NCBI GenBank assembly: GCA_013202595.1
Contig: JABMPV010000003.1
Span: forward strand, 1 to 9,029
DNA from: a bacterium
Lineage (GTDB): Bacteria; Actinomycetota; Acidimicrobiia; Spongiisociales; UBA11373
DNA length: 9,029 nucleotides
Direction: 5' to 3'
A model generated the notes under the pieces. That model had not been told where the DNA came from and made no database searches. It saw nothing but the letters and a program-made list of their open reading frames with translations. Shown in pieces: positions 5,461-9,029 of this stretch (its first letter is position 1; the number at the start of each line of letters is the position of its first letter). The position numbers and the translations under genes are program-made.

Positions 5461-6947
5461 CTGCCGATCATGTCGCGGACACGGACTGTGATGCGATCGC
5501 CGAAGCCATGGAGCGGATGGCCGTCCCACCGGTCGCGAGACCGATCGGCTCTCCAGGCGAGTGAGCGGAGCATAGCGTCGACCGAGTCGGCCCCCGCCCC
5601 GCCCTCGGTGGCCCGCGATCTGATGAGAGCGCCGGGTTCGCTCACTGCTTCGAGGGCTTCGTCTGACACCTCGGGGAGCGTCACACCCATCTCGTCGGCC
5701 GCGGCCCGCACGTCGGATGCCAGGATCGGCCCGCCATCTCTGTCAATCACTGTGCGCACGGCCAGGCCGACGACGCGGTGTGCCGTGCGGTTGTCGATCC
5801 CGCCGGCGAGCACGAGGACGTCGCACAGATCGGTGGCATAGGGGTATCCATCGCCCGCGGCGGCCAGCATTCGCTCGCGGTCGAATGTGGCTCTCGCCAC
5901 CACATCGGCCATGAGGCGGCAGGCGGCGATCGTCTGGTCCAGCGCTGCGGGAACCTGCACATAGGCGAAGGTGCGGTTGTCGGGCTGACCGGTCGGCGTG
6001 AGGCCGCCTGCAGCCAACCCGGTGTAGGTGCCCAGCGTGGAGCGGGCGATGCCCCGCAGGTAGGCGAGGGCGTAGGGATTCTTTTTCTGGGGCATGATCA
6101 CGCTGGTCCGTGAGTGGGCGTCATCCAGTTCGACGAAACCGAACTCGGCGGTCGTCCAGATCTGTAACTCCTCGGCCATCCGATCGATCGTGGTGAGAAT
6201 GGACATGATCAGGGCCATCTGTTCGATCACGATGTCCGGCGCCCACATGGCGTCACGGGTGTGCTCGACGATCCCATCGCATTCGAGGAGATCCGCCCCG
6301 AGCCGGCGATCGATCGGCAGCCGGGTCCCGTTGACGCTTCCCGATCCTCCCGGGCTCCTGTTGACCAGATCGAACGCTCGCTCGATGCGATCGAGATCGC
6401 GCGCCACGGGGTGGGCGAAGCCCAGCAGGTAGTGGGCGAGCGTGGTCGGATGGGCGTGGTGGAGGTAAGTGAAGTCCGGCAAGATGGTGTCGCGGTTGGC
6501 TGCCGCGATCACCGTGAGAGCGTCGAGCAACCCGGCTGCCGCCGAACCGAGGGTGATCAGCCGCTCTCTGCACGCGAGATGCCAGGCGACGGTGGTCGCC
6601 TCCCGCCTGGCCCTGCCCGCATGGATCAACCCTGCGACGGAGCCGATGCGATCCTCGAGCATCCTGTCGCGGTTCTGGTAGACGTCGCCCATCGCCGGGT
6701 CCAGATCGAGGCTCGAAGGGTCCAATTCCTGGAGTGCCCCGAAAGCTTCGAAGAGGATTCCGGCGTCTGCTGCCCCGACGATTTCGGCGTCGAGCAACAT
6801 CGCCAGGTGGGCGAGGTCGGCATGTCCCAGGCCCTTCCACAGTGCGGGGGCTGCGGTCAGTTCGTGGGCGAAGGCGCTCACCGCCAGCGTCTCGGCGGGG
6901 CCGGATGTGAGACGTGAGCCCTCTCCGAGGTACCGCTCGTCGCTCAT
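5457..6947 (-). CDS. Aspartase/fumarase superfamily lyase, argininosuccinate-lyase-like
   Basis: 496 residues, slightly longer than ArgH (about 460). The three superfamily regions are clear: HAGRARREATT (109-119), PDFTYLHHAHPTT (157-169) with SPGGSGSVNGT (198-208), and the signature loop TSVIMPQKKNP (281-291). Ser282 aligns with the catalytic serine. Further ArgH-like stretches are EFGFVELDD (268-276) and YPYATDLCD (368-376). Residues that define true argininosuccinate lyases are changed: the SRND substrate motif reads ARRE, and the active-site His of THLQ is Tyr161. It therefore probably does not make arginine. Superfamily members eliminate across a C-C bond next to a carboxylate. In bacterial coenzyme M synthesis one removes phosphate from phosphosulfolactate to give sulfoacrylate, and the next gene here makes phosphosulfolactate. 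The start ATG overlaps the aminotransferase stop by four bases (ATGA), and the end overlaps comA the same way. Confidence 0.88.
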   Translation of the reverse strand: MSDERYLGEGSRLTSGPAETLAVSAFAHELTAAPALWKGLGHADLAHLAMLLDAEIVGAADAGILFEAFGALQELDPSSLDLDPAMGDVYQNRDRMLEDRIGSVAGLIHAGRARREATTVAWHLACRERLITLGSAAAGLLDALTVIAAANRDTILPDFTYLHHAHPTTLAHYLLGFAHPVARDLDRIERAFDLVNRSPGGSGSVNGTRLPIDRRLGADLLECDGIVEHTRDAMWAPDIVIEQMALIMSILTTIDRMAEELQIWTTAEFGFVELDDAHSRTSVIMPQKKNPYALAYLRGIARSTLGTYTGLAAGGLTPTGQPDNRTFAYVQVPAALDQTIAACRLMADVVARATFDRERMLAAAGDGYPYATDLCDVLVLAGGIDNRTAHRVVGLAVRTVIDRDGGPILASDVRAAADEMGVTLPEVSDEALEAVSEPGALIRSRATEGGAGADSVDAMLRSLAWRADRSRDRWDGHPLHGFGDRITVRVRDMIGR

Positions 6948-8086
6948 GACGCACCCAGGATCTCGAGGAACGTCGTGGCGGTCCGCTCCACGTCTCCGTC
7001 TGTCAGGCGATTGTGGAACGGGAGCCTGATCAGCCGTCCCGAGATGTCATCGGTGATGGGGCACTCTGTCCGCCTGGACGCAAACCGGCGTCCGCCGTCG
7101 GACGAGTGGAGCGGCACGTAGTGGAAGGTCGAGTGGATGTCGACCTCGCGCAGCCTGCGTAGCACCATGTCGCGGGTCTCTCGATCGGGAAGCAGCACGA
7201 AGTACATGTGATACCCGCATTCGCTTCCCTCGGCGAGAGCCGGCAACTGCAACCCGAGATCCGGGGCTGCGGGCCTGAGAATCGAGTCGTAGAGGTCGAA
7301 CACCCTGCGCCGCTTCGCCATGATCGTCTCACGCTGCTCCAACTGGCCGAGAAGGAACGCCGCGTTCATGTCGGAGAGGCCGAACGAGGAACCGATATCG
7401 CGCCACGAGTACTTGTCTACATGGCCGAGCATGAACGCCCTGCGATCGGTTCCCTTGTCGTGGATCACGTGCGCCCGGTCGACATCGGCCTCGCGGTTGA
7501 CGATGAGCGCCCCGCCCTCGCCGCAGACGAAGTTCTTGGTCTCATGGAACGACAGCGTCGCAAAACGTCCGAATGACCCGAGGGGCCTATCCCGGTGGGA
7601 GCCGAACAGTCCGTGGGCGTTGTCCTCGATGAGGTCGATGCCGGTCCCTGACAGGACCGAGTCGAGGCCGTCGAGGTCGGCCGCGATCCCCGCGTAATGC
7701 ACGGCGAGGACGGCCCTGGTGGTGTCGTCGACGAGTTCAGCGACATGGCCGGGGTCGATTGCCAGGGTGTGGGGTTCGATGTCTGCAAACACGATATCGA
7801 AGCCTTCGCGGACGTAGGCCAGGGCAGTGCTGACGAACGTGAACGATGGCACGATCACGGTGTCGCCCGGTTGGGGGTCCAGTAGCATCGCCGACATCTC
7901 GAGCGCGTCGGTGCATGAAGTCGTCATCAGGACGTCTGCCGCGCCGTGAGCCTCGGTGAGCAGGGCGGACACCTTCGTGGAGAATGGGCCGGACGACGAC
8001 GTGTGACCGTCCTCTACCGATGCCGCGACGAGATCGAGTTCGCGACCGGCGAGAGATGGGTGATTGAACCTGATTGGGTCGGGCAT
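6944..8086 (-). CDS. Nucleotide-sugar aminotransferase, WecE-like (DegT/DnrJ/EryC1/StrS family)
   Basis: 380 residues from the ATG at 8086 (382 from a GTG at 8092). It resembles E. coli WecE along its length. WecE makes dTDP-4-amino-4,6-dideoxygalactose from dTDP-4-keto-6-deoxyglucose, using PLP and glutamate. Numbered from the GTG, matching blocks are TSCTDALEMSAMLLDPQPGD (58-77), PSFTFVSTA (82-90), VHYAGIA (131-137), EDNAHG (156-161, Asp157 for the PLP ring nitrogen), SFHETKNFVCGEGGA (181-195, Lys186 forming the Schiff base), DKYSWRDIGSS (226-236, very close to WecE DKYTWRDIGSS) and FHYVPLH (323-329). It is the first gene of the four-gene operon, ending in ATGA with the lyase. The ATG was preferred because the N-terminus then aligns with WecE and sits nine bases after a possible -10 box. 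No WecD-like acetyltransferase is in the window, so the ATP-grasp ligase may acylate the amine instead. Confidence 0.9.
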   Translation of the reverse strand: MPDPIRFNHPSLAGRELDLVAASVEDGHTSSSGPFSTKVSALLTEAHGAADVLMTTSCTDALEMSAMLLDPQPGDTVIVPSFTFVSTALAYVREGFDIVFADIEPHTLAIDPGHVAELVDDTTRAVLAVHYAGIAADLDGLDSVLSGTGIDLIEDNAHGLFGSHRDRPLGSFGRFATLSFHETKNFVCGEGGALIVNREADVDRAHVIHDKGTDRRAFMLGHVDKYSWRDIGSSFGLSDMNAAFLLGQLEQRETIMAKRRRVFDLYDSILRPAAPDLGLQLPALAEGSECGYHMYFVLLPDRETRDMVLRRLREVDIHSTFHYVPLHSSDGGRRFASRRTECPITDDISGRLIRLPFHNRLTDGDVERTATTFLEILGAS

Positions 8087-8095
8087 GGGCACCCC

Positions 8096-8103
8096 AGGCT
8101 ATC
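8096..8103 (-). promoter_or_regulatory. Candidate -10 element (GATAGCCT) for the aminotransferase operon
   Basis: On the minus strand GATAGCCT contains a TAnnnT hexamer (TAGCCT, 8101-8096) that ends three bases before the GTG at 8092 and nine before the ATG at 8086. This spacing would give a leaderless or nearly leaderless mRNA starting at the ATG, a common actinobacterial arrangement. No Shine-Dalgarno sequence is visible here, which fits. The same octamer occurs in the other divergent gap at 1574-1581. No -35 box is seen. Confidence 0.3.
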
Positions 8104-8125
8104 GGTCTGCGGGGCGACTCGCCAC

Positions 8126-8131
8126 TACCGT
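8126..8131 (+). promoter_or_regulatory. Candidate -10 element (TACCGT) for a leaderless plus-strand gene
   Basis: TACCGT fits TAnnnT and ends seven bases before the GTG at 8139, the spacing expected when transcription starts at the start codon. No Shine-Dalgarno sequence precedes that GTG. The match to consensus is weak, so this is only a candidate. Confidence 0.22.
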
Positions 8132-8138
8132 GCGCCGG

Positions 8139-9029
8139 GTGACCGATACCATCACCGAACTCGTTGCCGCCGGCGACCTCGACGGGCTGATTCGCCTGGT
8201 CGATGGGCTGTGCTCGGCACGGGAGTGGGACGAGATCGTGGTGCTGCGGGATCGGTGCAGGCACGCCCTCGAGGAACGTGGGCTGCAGCTCTGGCCGGCG
8301 GCGGAGTACGCCGAGTACCGGTTGGCGCTCGAAGCCTCTCCCGAGTTCGCCGGCCCGGTGGTCGTCGAGGGTGCCGGCCGTTTCGCTCTGGGGCCGCTGT
8401 GGGAGGTCGCAGGGATGCACCATCGATGGGCCGATCTGGCTCCTCATGTCCCGAATGGCCCGGCGCGTTCGATGGCAGCCCATGAGAGGGTGATCCGGGG
8501 AGAGGACCTGTCGGGCGACGACGGGTTGGATCACCACGTGCTCGATCTCCCCTTCGTCCTCCAGGATTGGGAGCCGCGATACCCGCCAGCCGTGTACCGC
8601 TCGGATTCGGCCGATTTCCCGACACCGCCCGACGCGGCGATGGCCGGGGTGGCGGTGGCGCCCGGAGCAGAAGCGATCGATGACGAAGAGTCGACCGAGG
8701 CGCTCGTCGATCTCGGGCGTGTCTGGTCAACCCAATCGAACGGGTCTGTGGCTGCCATCGCCGTGGAGGGCGATGCGCTCGCAGCGATCGGTGCCCTCGA
8801 TCCCGGACCTGTGGTCGCCGGAGCCGCCGGTGCGGCCGATGTCCTGGCCTGGATGACCTGGGCCGGTTCGAGTGGAGGAGCCTATGGCCGCCGCCGCGGC
8901 ACACCGGCGGGGCGATTCGCCGCGTGGTGGGCGATGGCTGCACTGACCGGTCTGGAGTGGCCACCCGATCCCGATGAGTTGATCGCAGCGGCGGGAGCGA
9001 TGCCATGGATGCTGTGGGCGCCGCGGGAC
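8139..9029 (+). CDS. Hypothetical protein, 3' end cut off by the window edge
   Basis: An open frame from GTG at 8139 runs exactly 297 codons to the right edge without a stop. I do not recognise a named family. The N-terminal part (1-65) is predicted mostly helical, with leucine-spaced acidic/basic residues (ELVAAGDLDGLIRLVDGL, REWDEIVVLRDRCRHALEER), reminiscent of a helical-repeat or TPR-like segment. The middle contains LDLPFVLQDWEPRYPPAVYR (135-154), then an acidic, alanine-rich linker (about 160-190). The last third is small-residue-rich (AAIAVEGDALAAIGAL, GPVVAGAAGAADVLAWMTWA) and has SSGGAYGRRRGTPAGRFAAW (244-263). No signal peptide or clear membrane helix is visible. Strong third-position GC and the lack of stops support a real gene, and the divergent placement 52 bases from the aminotransferase ATG is natural. 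An in-frame GTG at 8130 is an alternative start. The role is unknown, and a link to the sulfonate operon is not shown. Confidence 0.75.
   Translation, partial: MTDTITELVAAGDLDGLIRLVDGLCSAREWDEIVVLRDRCRHALEERGLQLWPAAEYAEYRLALEASPEFAGPVVVEGAGRFALGPLWEVAGMHHRWADLAPHVPNGPARSMAAHERVIRGEDLSGDDGLDHHVLDLPFVLQDWEPRYPPAVYRSDSADFPTPPDAAMAGVAVAPGAEAIDDEESTEALVDLGRVWSTQSNGSVAAIAVEGDALAAIGALDPGPVVAGAAGAADVLAWMTWAGSSGGAYGRRRGTPAGRFAAWWAMAALTGLEWPPDPDELIAAAGAMPWMLWAPRD

Noticed and set aside
5461..5529. Longer start for phosphosulfolactate synthase
   Set aside because: The added 23 residues are low-complexity basic sequence with no family match, and the ATGA overlap at 5460 is the natural start.
4687..6947. 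Complete coenzyme M biosynthesis locus
   Set aside because: ComA and a superfamily lyase fit the first two steps, but no candidate for decarboxylation, thiolation or reduction and no epoxyalkane:CoM transferase is in the window. CoM could still be made if those genes lie elsewhere.
5457..6947. Argininosuccinate lyase argH of arginine synthesis
   Set aside because: The SRND and THLQ motifs are altered, and there is no argG or other arginine gene nearby.
8152..9006. Minus-strand open frame (284 codons) at the right end
   Set aside because: Extreme Arg/Pro/Ser content is typical of an antisense frame in GC-rich DNA. The plus-strand frame from 8139 has normal protein composition.

Overview
The window is high-GC DNA with GTG starts, tightly packed genes and short intergenic gaps. 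It reads like an actinobacterium, possibly an Acidimicrobiia-type lineage, but that is an inference from base composition and protein style, not from a marker gene. GATC is strikingly over-represented. No RNA genes, mobile elements or CRISPR arrays were seen, and no non-coding stretch exceeds about 75 bases.

Layout. Positions 1-608 (minus) hold a class I SAM methyltransferase cut by the left edge. It lies two bases behind a GT2 polyprenyl-phosphate-type glycosyltransferase (611-1549, minus). A 72-base divergent gap separates the glycosyltransferase from an FAD enzyme of the fumarate reductase/L-aspartate oxidase superfamily (1622-2809, plus). Converging on the FAD gene is a minus-strand run that reads, in transcription order: a WecE-like sugar aminotransferase (8086 to 6944), an argininosuccinate-lyase-like member of the aspartase/fumarase superfamily (6947 to 5457), a ComA-type phosphosulfolactate synthase (5460 to 4687), an ATP-grasp ligase (4697 to 3438) and, after 61 bases, a lipoprotein FKBP isomerase (3376 to 2822). 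The first four genes overlap by 4 to 11 bases and must be one operon. Divergent from it, a hypothetical protein gene (8139 onward, plus) runs off the right edge.

Main interpretation. ComA makes phosphosulfolactate from phosphoenolpyruvate and sulfite. In bacterial coenzyme M synthesis an aspartase/fumarase-superfamily enzyme then eliminates phosphate to give sulfoacrylate. The same enzyme pair is here, but locked to an ATP-grasp ligase and a nucleotide-sugar transaminase, with an ArnC/GtrB-like glycosyltransferase nearby. I infer a pathway that builds a small sulfonated carboxylic acid and joins it by an amide bond to an amino sugar (for example dTDP-4-amino-4,6-dideoxygalactose), giving an anionic, sulfonated cell-surface glycan or lipid-linked sugar. 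The FAD enzyme resembles fumarate reductase but has lost a substrate-binding His-Pro-Thr motif, so it could act on sulfoacrylate, a sulfonate analogue of fumarate. The family assignments are strong. The assembled pathway is a hypothesis.
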